Shown: positions 34,449 to 43,986 of the stretch, one piece after another
Layout of the letters: every line of letters starts with the position of its first letter
How positions within the stretch are numbered: the first letter of the stretch is position 1
From: JAKAGZ01 sp964412105
GTDB lineage: Bacteria; Bacteroidota; Ignavibacteria; Ignavibacteriales; Ignavibacteriaceae
NCBI GenBank assembly: GCA_964412105.1
Contig: CAYPNM010000027.1
Location: forward strand, 1-46,895
DNA length: 46,895 nt
Direction: 5' to 3'
Notes under the pieces: generated by a model
Database searches by the model: none
What the model was told of the DNA's origin: nothing
What the model saw: the letters and a program-made list of their open reading frames with translations, nothing else
Made by a program: the position numbers and the translations under genes

Positions 34449-35287
34449 TAGACTATTGATTTAAAAAAAAGTCTGATAAAATCAGTTTTGTTTAGCTCAG
34501 GTCTATTACCTAATACATCAAAATCGCTTTTCTCTATTTTTTCAAGAATAGCTTCTCCGCCAAATACAGTCCATTTTATTTCAATTTTTAACTTCCCCTC
34601 CAAAAAGCTGAATAGTCCTCGCCCTTGTTCGAATAATTGCCTTGTCCTGTCCACATTAAATTTTACAAGCTGCTTTAAATTACGGCTATTTTCATTCATC
34701 TGAAACATATTTTCTGTTACATCGAAGTTTTTCATTTCATCCTTAGGAAAATAAATCCTGCCTTTTTCATAATCTATGGCAACATCCTGATAAAAATTGG
34801 TCAATTGCAATGCAGTGCAGATATTATCCGAAAATTGTAATGCTTCAATATTTCTGATGTCAAATAATTCTAATATAAGTCTGCCAATTGGATTGGCCGA
34901 ATTTTTACAATAATTTTGAACTTCAGAAAAGCTCTCATATCGTTTTTTTACCACGTCCTGCTTAAACGCCTTTAATAAATTATAAAAATATACTGGGGAT
35001 AATCTCCTTGATTTTATTGTCTGCGCTAGAGCATAGTCAAATGCATCTTCAAAATTTCCATTCAATAAATTAGTTAATCTTTTTTCAAAATTATCCAGAT
35101 TTTCCAGTCTCACTTTTTCTGGGACATTTCCTTCATCCGCAAAATCATCGGCTGTACGGGCAAACCAGTAAATAATTGCAACATCTTTACGAAGTTCTTT
35201 TCGTATTAAAAATGAAATTACAGGGAAATTTTCATAATGACTTATTGCAAACTCCAGGGCTTTTTCATATGTTGATTCAATAGCCAT
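34448..35287 (-). CDS. hpnC: Hydroxysqualene synthase HpnC
   Basis: A 279-aa squalene/phytoene-synthase-fold enzyme converting presqualene diphosphate to hydroxysqualene. Asp-rich motif 1 is RTADDFADEGN; motif 2 is YQDVAIDYEKGRIYFP. The CKNSANPIGRLILELF segment is typical of HpnC. It is the first gene of hpnC-hpnD-hpnE. No squalene-hopene cyclase (shc) is within the window, so whether squalene becomes hopanoid, sterol or another C30 product is open. Its upstream region runs into the assembly gap about 100 bp away, so its promoter is probably partly missing. Confidence 0.9.
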   Translation of the reverse strand: MAIESTYEKALEFAISHYENFPVISFLIRKELRKDVAIIYWFARTADDFADEGNVPEKVRLENLDNFEKRLTNLLNGNFEDAFDYALAQTIKSRRLSPVYFYNLLKAFKQDVVKKRYESFSEVQNYCKNSANPIGRLILELFDIRNIEALQFSDNICTALQLTNFYQDVAIDYEKGRIYFPKDEMKNFDVTENMFQMNENSRNLKQLVKFNVDRTRQLFEQGRGLFSFLEGKLKIEIKWTVFGGEAILEKIEKSDFDVLGNRPELNKTDFIRLFFKSIV

Positions 35288-35390
35288 TTTTTTAATAAAT
35301 CAAATTAAAATAATCCGGTTGTGTCCTGCTTTCCATGCCTTAGGTAGTGCACTGTTTGAAATATAGAAAAATAGAACATTTTTTAGCTCT

Positions 35391-35490
35391 NNNNNNNNNN
35401 NNNNNNNNNNNNNNNNNNNNNNNNNNNNNNNNNNNNNNNNNNNNNNNNNNNNNNNNNNNNNNNNNNNNNNNNNNNNNNNNNNNNNNNNNN
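35391..35490. other. Scaffold gap (100 N)
   Basis: A run of exactly 100 N, the usual placeholder for a gap of unknown length. Anything spanning it, including the upstream region of hpnC, is uncertain. Confidence 0.99.
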
Positions 35491-36277
35491 TAAAGGCTGA
35501 GGCATAATAAATTATCAAAATTAAAATAGCAATCATTATTATTTGACAATACCTTATTTACTTTTGTCTCCATTAGCTTACCAATTAAAAATATAATCAC
35601 CTCCTCCATAATATTAAATAATTCAAACCAGCCTCAAGACCCAAAACTTGAGCTATTCTGAAGTTTGAAACTGCCTTTGGCTGGAAGGATGTGAAATTAT
35701 ATAGATTTTTACCGCAATTGAGTTTCATTTATAATCCACATACACTCTGAAAACGTTCTGAAAACGCTCTGAAAACGCTCTGAAAACGCTTTGAAAACGC
35801 TCCATATAGCCTTCTCGAGTCTTCACAATAAGTTCTAATGCCTTTCTTGATTAAGCATTTTGTGGAATTACCAAAACAGTAGCTTTAGCAGCAGCCCTTA
35901 TCATCGATAGAATTACACAATAACCGCATAAATCATTGATTTTTTAACATTCATAGGAGCATACAAAAAGTTATGAATCCGGAATTTCATGAAGTGGAAT
36001 TGCGAGAGTGTTAAGCATATTGCCGCTGTAATTCGCAGGCATCCTGATTTTAATTCAACTACTGAGAACTGAGATGATATACAAAATCTGAATGCTTTGT
36101 AATAGCAACATAAAATGCTTATTTTTAAATTTTAAATTCAAAATAATGATTGAACAACTCAAACAAGATGATCATATATATCATTAAAAATAATCCCGAA
36201 TTCAAGACCTTTTTCTATTAGAACAGCCTCCCTGTTATTTAATACCTTTAGTATAACCCAAGAGAATTTTAAAAAAA
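35491..36277. other. Gene-free stretch between the gap and prfC
   Basis: No supported gene on either strand: all frames are short or broken and lack family features. It contains the 11-bp tandem repeat at 35745-35800 and otherwise only AT-rich unique sequence. A decayed gene at the gap edge cannot be excluded. Confidence 0.6.
35745..35800. repeat. Five tandem copies of an 11-bp A-tract repeat
   Basis: The unit CTCTGAAAACG occurs five times head to tail (starts 35745, 35756, 35767, 35778, 35789) with only T/C changes in the first three bases. GAAAACG is invariant. The 11-bp period places every A4 tract on about the same face of the helix, which favours DNA bending. It is too short and unspaced to be CRISPR. 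Confidence 0.85.
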
Positions 36278-37885
36278 ATGAGCAATATAAAAGAAATTAA
36301 TAGACGCAGAACATTCGCAATTATTTCTCACCCTGATGCGGGAAAAACAACCTTAACTGAAAAATTCCTGCTTTATGGTGGAGCCGTTCAACTGGCGGGC
36401 TCAGTGACCGCGAGGAAAAATCAAAGAGCTTCGACATCCGACTGGATGGAGTTGGAACGCAAAAGAGGGATTTCGATAAGTTCGACTGTTCTTCAATTCG
36501 ATTACAAGGGGTATAAAATTAACTTGCTTGATACTCCCGGTCACCAGGATTTTTCTGAAGATACCTACAGAGTATTAACTGCCGTAGATGCGGCTGTTAT
36601 GGTAATTGATTCAGCTAAAGGAATCGAAATTCAAACCAGAAAATTATTTGAGATATGCAGTAGACGTCATGTTCCTATTTTTACATTTATGAACAAACTT
36701 GACCGCCCGGCCCGTGATCCGCTTGAATTAATAGATGAACTTGAAAGTATACTGGGAATCGGGGCTTATCCAATGAATTGGCCTCTCGGCTCAGGTTTAG
36801 ATTTTACTGGAGTATATGATAGAAGAAATAAACAGATTCATCTTTTTGAAAAGACTACGGGTAATGCATTCAAAGCTCCGGTATCAATTCATAGTATTAC
36901 TGATCCTTTTGTAAAAGAAAGGCTAAGCGAAAATAATTATCAGCAGGTTGCCGAAGAGCTTGAAATGCTTGAACACGCAGGTGAAGAATTTAACCCCGAA
37001 TTAATTCTAAAAGGGAAACAAACACCCGTATTTTTCGGAAGCGCTGCGAATAATTTCGGAGTACAGCTATTACTGGATGGATTTTTAGATTACGCTACCC
37101 CTCCTGTTCCTAGAAATAGCGCTGCAGGTATTATTACTCCTGAAAACAATACATTTTCAGGCTTTGTATTTAAAATACAAGCAAATATGGATCCAAAGCA
37201 CCGGGACAGGATTGCATTTATGAGAATTTGCTCCGGAAAATTTACACGCGATATGCAGGCATTCCATGCATCCTCTGGAAAAAAGATCAGGTTATCAAAT
37301 TCTCAAAAACTTTTTGGACAGGATAGAGAGACAATCGATGAAGCATATCCTGGTGACATTATCGGTTTCGTTGGAAATTCAAACTTTGGGATAGGAGATA
37401 CAATTACTGAGGATCTAAATATTGTTTATAAGGAGATCCCGAGATTTGCTCCCGAACATTTTGTAATTCTGCATAATCCAAATCCTTCTAATTATAAAAA
37501 ATTCCGCGATGGGCTGGACCAGCTTTTGCAGGAAGGTGTTATACAAGCATATCAGCTCAAAAATTCAGCTCAAAAGATTCCACTGCTTGGAGCTGTAGGA
37601 CCATTGCAGTTCGAGGTTGTTCAATACCGTTTACAGGATGAATACGGGGCAGAATCAAGGATGGAACAGACCAACTGGAAAGTACTGAGATGGATTTCTC
37701 CTGAACATTCAGAAGAGGAAATTAATCAAATTGTGTTACCTGCCGGCGCAGCATTCGCGTTGGATTCGGATGAAAGACTTGTCCTCCTCCTTACAAGTGA
37801 TTGGTCATTGAATTATTTTAAAGAAAAGCATCCTAAAATTAATCTAGCAGATATTCCTTTTGAAAATGAAGCCGTTATGATTTGA
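36278..37885 (+). CDS. prfC: Peptide chain release factor 3
   Basis: A 535-aa translational GTPase that recycles RF1/RF2 from the ribosome. G-motifs are AIISHPDAGKTTLTE (P-loop), DTPGHQDFSEDTYR (G3) and FMNKLDRPARDP (G4). RF3-specific are the RASTSDWMELERKRGISISS switch region and GPLQFEVVQYRLQDEYGAE near the C-terminus. The length matches the family. Only a weak AAGAGA precedes the ATG. It is a single gene that converges with the next outer-membrane protein gene, only 33 bp away. Confidence 0.97.
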   Translation: MSNIKEINRRRTFAIISHPDAGKTTLTEKFLLYGGAVQLAGSVTARKNQRASTSDWMELERKRGISISSTVLQFDYKGYKINLLDTPGHQDFSEDTYRVLTAVDAAVMVIDSAKGIEIQTRKLFEICSRRHVPIFTFMNKLDRPARDPLELIDELESILGIGAYPMNWPLGSGLDFTGVYDRRNKQIHLFEKTTGNAFKAPVSIHSITDPFVKERLSENNYQQVAEELEMLEHAGEEFNPELILKGKQTPVFFGSAANNFGVQLLLDGFLDYATPPVPRNSAAGIITPENNTFSGFVFKIQANMDPKHRDRIAFMRICSGKFTRDMQAFHASSGKKIRLSNSQKLFGQDRETIDEAYPGDIIGFVGNSNFGIGDTITEDLNIVYKEIPRFAPEHFVILHNPNPSNYKKFRDGLDQLLQEGVIQAYQLKNSAQKIPLLGAVGPLQFEVVQYRLQDEYGAESRMEQTNWKVLRWISPEHSEEEINQIVLPAGAAFALDSDERLVLLLTSDWSLNYFKEKHPKINLADIPFENEAVMI

Positions 37886-37918
37886 TAAATATTAAGATTC
37901 TTCAGGATTGTTCCAAAT

Positions 37919-40345
37919 TTAAAATTCCTGAGGTTGCTCACCACCATCATTATTACTATTTCGTTGCTTTTCAGCTTCGTAATTGTTGAAATTAAATTTA
38001 ATGTTCAACATTACCCGGGGGGCTTCACGTGTAAAATAATTATATGAAAAATAATCGGCTCCCTGAGAAGTAAATTCCCACCTACCCGTTTTAAACAAAT
38101 CCCTTACTTGCAGAGTTAAAGATAACTTCTTCTCGAGGAAATCTTTTTTAATTGCTGCATCTGTTCTAAAATATCCTTCCCTTCTACCCTGCGATGAAAC
38201 GGTTGGACTATTATATCTTACATTTAATTCCATTGTAGTTGAATTACTAATATTAATTTTATTGCTGAATCTTGTGCTCCAGTTAAAGCTTTTTCTTTCA
38301 TATGGTTCGTTAAGAATAACTCCATTAATTCTATAATCATAAATATCGCCCGTAAGATTTATATTCCATACCTTAACTATAGGATCAAAGGTCAGCATAA
38401 ATTCGCTGCCCAATGAATAATCCTGCCCGACATTATCGAAAGTAATTAATGTAACATTATCTGCATAAGCAGAACGAACGTGTTCAACTTTGTTGTGACT
38501 GACTTTATAATAGAAATCATTAGAGAACGAAATCCCCCCGATAAAAGTCTGGAAGCCAAATTCATAGGAGTCTATAAATTCCGGTTGCAATGCCGGATTG
38601 CCGTGACGAACATTGTTCGCATCCATCCAGGTGTCAAATGGTTCAAGCTGCCAGCCGTGTGGACGGTCAATTCTGCGTGTATAACTCGCCATTAACTGTG
38701 ACCCGCCTTCAAATTTGTAGCTGCTATGCAATGTCGGGAAAAAGTCCCATCTGTCAATTGAAAAACTCTGATTATTCGCAGTCAGATCAATTGTCCTATA
38801 GGTGTATTCTCCCCTTACTCCTCCTTGGAAACCAAGATTACCCCATTCATTTGAATAAATTGAATAGACTGCAAGTTCTCTCCTGTTATAATCTGTTATA
38901 TTACTAAAGAGGGATTGAAATTCATATTTACCGGTTGCGGTGCTGTATTCATAATATTTATTTCCATCCTGTGAAATATTTATTTCTCCTTGAGAACCGG
39001 TTTCAAATTTACTCTTTTCACCGAGAGGCAATGAAAAATCTATTTTGCCCCTAAATTCTGTTGAAGGACCTGCTTCTGTTGTTTTTTTCCCGCTTATTTG
39101 AGCACTGTTTTGTGTTTCTGCCGATAATGTCAATTCATCGGAGTTGCGATGACTCATAAAAAATTCAGCTGTAAGAGAGTGCCCCTCATCATTATATTTT
39201 CTGTTATAATTTATATTTCCAGCATAGTATGAACCAGAACGTTCACGGTGATTTGTACTATAATAAAAATTTGGTTGAGGATTGGAGTCTGACCATTCTC
39301 TATAATTCAGATCAGAATTATTTCCACCGCTTCTGGATCCATACCTGGCCCCGATACTGATAATATTATTTTCGCCAAGATTAAAATCGAGCCCTCCCCT
39401 TAGACCAAATGAATTTCTGTTTCTGTTACGCGTACCATCAGAGTTTAGATAAGAATTATTTCCACTCAGTAAGAATTGCTGTTGTTGGGTGCTTGTACCA
39501 GGGTAGGTTCTCCTGTTATAATCAATGCTGAAATTATAATTAAGCGATGGCGTTTTATACTGCATTATAAAACCGCCGCCGTATTTGTTGTTCAGACCAG
39601 TATTTGTATTGACTATCCCGCTAAATCCAAGGTTATCATCTTTTTTTAATTTGATATTTATTATTCCGGCATTGCCCTCGGCATCATACTTGGCGGAAGG
39701 ATTTGTCATAAGCTCAATGGATTTTATAGCGCTCGACGGTATCTGCTGAAGTGCATCTTGCGCATCCATAACAGATGGTTGGCCATTAATCAGCACTGTA
39801 AAATTGCTGCTTCCTCTCAAGCTGACATTTCCATCGATATCTACGGAAACAGAAGGAATATTTTCCAGAATATCTGCCGCATTCCCTGAAGTAACTGTTT
39901 GCATCTGATCAACATCAATTACTTTTTTATCTATTTCATACGTCAGGGGAGGCTTTTGTCCTTCAACCAATACATCCTTTAGTTGCACCGAAGAAGGCTT
40001 CAGGTTTATTCTACCGAGATCGATTTTCTTATTCGAGGATGAAACGAAAATATTTAGTCTTTGCTTTTCATAACCAACAAATTGAACATCTAGTAGAAAA
40101 CTACCGGATGTGATTGATCCTAAAATAAATTTTCCATTTTCATCTGTTGTGGTTCCCCTAACAAGCGATGAATCTTTTGCATTAAGCAAAACTACATTTG
40201 CGTAAATAATTGGTGAGCCATCATTTGCATCATAGACTCCACCTGATATTGTGGTTTTAGTAGAAATCCCCTGTTGCTGCTGTGCTACTGAAACATTACA
40301 AAAAAACAAGAGGATTACTATTATGCTCACTAAAAAACGGGGCAT
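37919..40345 (-). CDS. Outer-membrane beta-barrel family protein with carboxypeptidase-regulatory-like and TonB plug-like domains
   Basis: An 808-aa predicted outer-membrane protein. Signal peptide about 1-21 (ends NVSVAQ). A regulatory-like beta-sandwich spans about 30-115 (SGGVYDANDGSPIIYANVVLL). A plug-like part spans about 125-235 (ADILENIPSVSVDIDGNVSLRGSSNFTVLINGQP) and a barrel follows. It matches the group of TonB-receptor-like proteins annotated as outer membrane beta-barrel family rather than classical SusC. The C-terminus carries a polar tail rich in Asn/Gln (EAEKQRNSNNDGGEQPQEF) after the last strand, which is odd for a barrel. AAAGGA lies six bases before the ATG. The substrate is unknown. 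Confidence 0.82.
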   Translation of the reverse strand: MPRFLVSIIVILLFFCNVSVAQQQQGISTKTTISGGVYDANDGSPIIYANVVLLNAKDSSLVRGTTTDENGKFILGSITSGSFLLDVQFVGYEKQRLNIFVSSSNKKIDLGRINLKPSSVQLKDVLVEGQKPPLTYEIDKKVIDVDQMQTVTSGNAADILENIPSVSVDIDGNVSLRGSSNFTVLINGQPSVMDAQDALQQIPSSAIKSIELMTNPSAKYDAEGNAGIINIKLKKDDNLGFSGIVNTNTGLNNKYGGGFIMQYKTPSLNYNFSIDYNRRTYPGTSTQQQQFLLSGNNSYLNSDGTRNRNRNSFGLRGGLDFNLGENNIISIGARYGSRSGGNNSDLNYREWSDSNPQPNFYYSTNHRERSGSYYAGNINYNRKYNDEGHSLTAEFFMSHRNSDELTLSAETQNSAQISGKKTTEAGPSTEFRGKIDFSLPLGEKSKFETGSQGEINISQDGNKYYEYSTATGKYEFQSLFSNITDYNRRELAVYSIYSNEWGNLGFQGGVRGEYTYRTIDLTANNQSFSIDRWDFFPTLHSSYKFEGGSQLMASYTRRIDRPHGWQLEPFDTWMDANNVRHGNPALQPEFIDSYEFGFQTFIGGISFSNDFYYKVSHNKVEHVRSAYADNVTLITFDNVGQDYSLGSEFMLTFDPIVKVWNINLTGDIYDYRINGVILNEPYERKSFNWSTRFSNKINISNSTTMELNVRYNSPTVSSQGRREGYFRTDAAIKKDFLEKKLSLTLQVRDLFKTGRWEFTSQGADYFSYNYFTREAPRVMLNIKFNFNNYEAEKQRNSNNDGGEQPQEF

Positions 40346-40695
40346 AATAATTCCTTTAGTACTTAATATATATTATTGACAATTTTTTTATATAATAAGT
40401 TTAAAAATTAATTAAAATATGCAATATTTCCAGAAAATTGTGATTAACGGCTACCACTTTTTTGTATTTAGCAAATATTTTTACCAATTAAAAGCAATTT
40501 GTACCTAATATCCTAATTTTTCTGCAAGATTAATTATTTATCACTATAATTAAGCAGATTTTTTTGATACCCTATTCTTCGATTGTGTTTTCAGAAATTT
40601 TTCACTGTGTCTGGTTTAGAAGCTAAAAGGTTTATCTGGTTGTGAAAACAGAACATTATATTATTTTAGTTTAATAAAATAGGCGTGGGGGAAAA
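40346..40695. other. Divergent promoter region, very AT-rich
   Basis: No gene seen. It separates two divergent genes and should hold both promoters. TTGACA at 40376-40381 and TATAAT at 40391-40396 are only 9 bp apart, so they cannot work as a pair. GGGGG at 40687-40691 is a plausible ribosome site for the downstream gene. No other clear motif was found. Confidence 0.5.
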
Positions 40696-43600
40696 ATGAA
40701 TGCCATAATAAATATCCTGGCACGCAAATTCAGACCATCAATCTTATATACTATAATTGCAGCTCTGTTATTAATTCCCGCCGATTTGACTGCTCAAATA
40801 AGCGATGTTACTTTCCAGCAAATTTTTCTCCAGCACGGTCTATCCCAGAGTATTGTTAAATGCATTCTGCAGGATAGAAAAGGCTTTATGTACTTCGGTA
40901 CCGAAGATGGACTGAATAGATACGATGGTTATAAGTTTTTAATTTACAGATATAATCCGGACGATACCAATAGCATAAGTTACAATGATATAAATTGCCT
41001 GTACGAAAATAAAAACGGTATCATCTGGATAGGAACCTTTAATGCAGGATTAAATAGGTTCGATCAATCAAAAAAAAGCATAATAAGAATTCACCAGAAT
41101 ATTAATGACCCTGAAGGCCTCAGCCATAACAACATTAATTGCATAATAGCAGACCAGTCTGGAAACCTGTGGGTAGGCACTGATAATGGATTAAACAAGT
41201 TAGTCCTGGATGATCCGGACAACAATGTTTATAAGTTCAAAAAATATTTTTATGAACCGAAGAACAATAAAAGTCTTACCAGCAGCTCAGTATTTTCATT
41301 ATTTACAGATAGGGATGGAAACCTATGGGTGGGAACTGACAATGGCATAAACAAAATTTCAAAAAAGAATATTGATAGTGGCATATTTGAAGCTGAAAGA
41401 TATTTATATAAAGAAAATAATCTCACTAATAAAATAATGATTCGTGCAATCTGTCAGGGGAATGATGGAACTTTATGGATTGGTTCTGATCACGGATTAT
41501 ATGAATTGATTGATAGTAACAGCAAATCCCAGGATTTCACCTACTACAAAATAATACACAATAAAAAAGCATTTATAAATAATAATGACATTTATGCTCT
41601 CTGCCTTGACGATGTTGGAAATTTGTGGATCGGGACCAACGGTGGAGGAATAAGTCTTTACGATATTACTAAAAATAAATTCACCACATATACAAATGAT
41701 CCGCAGGATTCACGCAGCCTGAGCTATAATGAAATTAGAGCGATCTATAAAGACAAATCAGGTATTATGTGGATAGGAACGTATGGAGCCGGTATTAACA
41801 AAGTTGCACGAGGGGCCAGAGAATTTTTTCATTACTCACATATCCCAAATGAAGTAAACAGCCTCAGTCATCCAATAATATGGTCAATTTATCAGGACAG
41901 CGATAGCGTCTTATGGATAGGCACGCATGGGGGTGGACTCGATAGGTTTGACAGAAAATCTAATACCTATACACACTTTGTGAATGACAGAAAAAATCCT
42001 GCAAGCATTAGCTCCAATATTATAAGGGTGGTTATTGAAGACAAAGAAGGATACCTGTGGCTTGGAACAAACGGCGGTGGAGTGAATAGGTTTGATAAAA
42101 TAACTGGACAATGCGTTGTCTACAAAAATAATCCTCTAAATAAAGGCAGCCTTGCTTCCGATGAAATAAGATGCATTTATCAGGATAAGCACGGTGACAT
42201 CTGGATAGGCACTTATGGTAATGGAATGGATAAATTCAATGGAAAAGAAAATAACTTTATTCATTATGTAAATAAGCCAAATAACCCGAATTCTTTAAGC
42301 AATGACTTTGTAAGAACTATTTTTGAAGATAAAGCCGGCAATTTCTGGATTGGCACAGAAGGGGGTGGACTGAATAAGTTTGACAGAAAGAATAATTCTT
42401 TCAAGTCCTATCGCTACAATCCAAATGATAAAAACTCAATAAATAACGATTACGTTTTTTCTATACTGGAAGATAAAAAGGGCATACTATGGCTAGGTAC
42501 TTATGGTGGCGGACTGGTTAGGTTTGATCCTGTCAGTGAAAAATTTAGTCCTATTACAACTAAAGACGGATTAATAAGCGACGCAATTTATGGAATTCTG
42601 CAGGATGAAGATGATAATTTATGGATAAGTTCCAGTAAGGGACTCTCAAAATTTGATCCGGTGAAAAATAAGGTTACAAATTATACGGTTTCTGATGGTT
42701 TACAAAGTAACGAATTTAATGGCGGATCTTATTTTAAAAGCAAAAGCGGGGAAATGTTCTTTGGGGGTATAAACGGATTTAATTCGTTCCGTCCAAAAAA
42801 TATTTCTGGAAATAATTTTAGCCCCCCTGTTGTAATAACCTCTTTTCAAAAGTTTAATCGGGAAGTTTATACTGCGAAACCTATTTCAGAGTTAAAGGAG
42901 ATTAAATTGTCATACGAAGATTATTTCTTCTCTTTCGAGTTTTCATCTCTTGATTATAGTGCACCCGAAAAAAATAAATATGCTTATAAAATGGAAGGAT
43001 TGGATGAGCACTGGATATTTACTTCATCAGATAAAAGATATGCTAGCTATACTACCCTTGCGCCGGGCAATTACACATTTAGAGTAATTGGTTCCAACAG
43101 TGATGGTTTATGGAACAAAACAGGTGCTGCTATTAGTATTCTTATCACTCCTCCCTTCTGGAGAACCTGGTGGTTTATGGCTTTATCATTTATCACTTTC
43201 CTTGCTGTAGGACTCATAACTTACAAATCCAGGTTAAAAAATATTAGAATAAAAGCAGAACTTAAAACAGCTCACGATGCTCAAATTTCAATTATGCCCG
43301 AATGTGATCCTGCGATTGAAGGACTTGATATTTCTGGTGTAAGTATACCTGCAAATGAAGTTGGCGGTGATTTTTTTGATTACTTCTGGATAGATAGATC
43401 GCACTCACACTTTGGAATTATGGTCGGTGATGTTTCAGGTAAAGCAATGAAGGCGGCTATGACTGCAATTATGGCGAGCGGAATGATAATTGCTGAGGCT
43501 GATGAATCAAAATCTGTGAGTGATACGCTCACAATGGTAAATAAACCGATTTATAATAAAACCGATAAGCAAATGTTTACGGCAGTAATTCTTTTATCGA

Positions 43601-43983
43601 TAGATGTTAAATCGGGCGAAATTATATTTACAAATGCAGGCATGCCTAATCCGATGCTTAAATCAAATGGGACTATTGAAATAATAAAATCTAATGGCCA
43701 GCGATTTCCATTGGGAATGATGAAAGATGCCACATATACCGAAAATAAGCTGAACCTTAAAAAAGGTGACGTGCTTGTACTTATAACTGACGGGATTACC
43801 GAAGCCTTGAGTAGAAAAAAAGAATTCTTTGGAGAGAACAGGCTTGAGGAATTGCTAAAAGGGCTTAATACAAAAGAAATGTCATCCAGTGAAATTAAAA
43901 ATTATATAATTACGGAAATACTGAACTTTTCTGATAAAAATCATCTTTATGATGATTTAACGATCGTAGTAGTAAAATTCTAG
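40696..43983 (+). CDS. Two-component-propeller sensor with C-terminal SpoIIE-type PP2C phosphatase
   Basis: A 1095-aa membrane sensor. A signal/anchor segment (about 15-34) precedes about 14 Reg_prop repeats (LWIGTxGGGLNRFD type), enough for two seven-bladed propellers, up to about residue 690. A Y_Y_Y domain follows (about 733-815; NKYAYKMEGLDEHW, LAPGNYTFRVIGSN), then a transmembrane helix (about 821-845). The C-terminal 210 residues are a SpoIIE phosphatase, with GGDFFDYF, VGDVSGKAMKAAM, ITDGITEA and YDDLTIVVVKF supplying the metal-binding Asp residues. Proteins with this front half usually end in a histidine kinase. The phosphatase suggests control of an anti-sigma-antagonist by partner switching, but no such partner gene is in the window. 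Confidence 0.9.
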   Translation: MNAIINILARKFRPSILYTIIAALLLIPADLTAQISDVTFQQIFLQHGLSQSIVKCILQDRKGFMYFGTEDGLNRYDGYKFLIYRYNPDDTNSISYNDINCLYENKNGIIWIGTFNAGLNRFDQSKKSIIRIHQNINDPEGLSHNNINCIIADQSGNLWVGTDNGLNKLVLDDPDNNVYKFKKYFYEPKNNKSLTSSSVFSLFTDRDGNLWVGTDNGINKISKKNIDSGIFEAERYLYKENNLTNKIMIRAICQGNDGTLWIGSDHGLYELIDSNSKSQDFTYYKIIHNKKAFINNNDIYALCLDDVGNLWIGTNGGGISLYDITKNKFTTYTNDPQDSRSLSYNEIRAIYKDKSGIMWIGTYGAGINKVARGAREFFHYSHIPNEVNSLSHPIIWSIYQDSDSVLWIGTHGGGLDRFDRKSNTYTHFVNDRKNPASISSNIIRVVIEDKEGYLWLGTNGGGVNRFDKITGQCVVYKNNPLNKGSLASDEIRCIYQDKHGDIWIGTYGNGMDKFNGKENNFIHYVNKPNNPNSLSNDFVRTIFEDKAGNFWIGTEGGGLNKFDRKNNSFKSYRYNPNDKNSINNDYVFSILEDKKGILWLGTYGGGLVRFDPVSEKFSPITTKDGLISDAIYGILQDEDDNLWISSSKGLSKFDPVKNKVTNYTVSDGLQSNEFNGGSYFKSKSGEMFFGGINGFNSFRPKNISGNNFSPPVVITSFQKFNREVYTAKPISELKEIKLSYEDYFFSFEFSSLDYSAPEKNKYAYKMEGLDEHWIFTSSDKRYASYTTLAPGNYTFRVIGSNSDGLWNKTGAAISILITPPFWRTWWFMALSFITFLAVGLITYKSRLKNIRIKAELKTAHDAQISIMPECDPAIEGLDISGVSIPANEVGGDFFDYFWIDRSHSHFGIMVGDVSGKAMKAAMTAIMASGMIIAEADESKSVSDTLTMVNKPIYNKTDKQMFTAVILLSIDVKSGEIIFTNAGMPNPMLKSNGTIEIIKSNGQRFPLGMMKDATYTENKLNLKKGDVLVLITDGITEALSRKKEFFGENRLEELLKGLNTKEMSSSEIKNYIITEILNFSDKNHLYDDLTIVVVKF

Positions 43984-43986
43984 GAA

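Noticed and set aside
35300..35609. Two minus-strand open frames spanning the N run
   Set aside because: They are open only because N codons are read through; the flanking residues show no family features.
35745..35800. CRISPR array
   Set aside because: Units are 11 bp without spacers and there are no cas genes.
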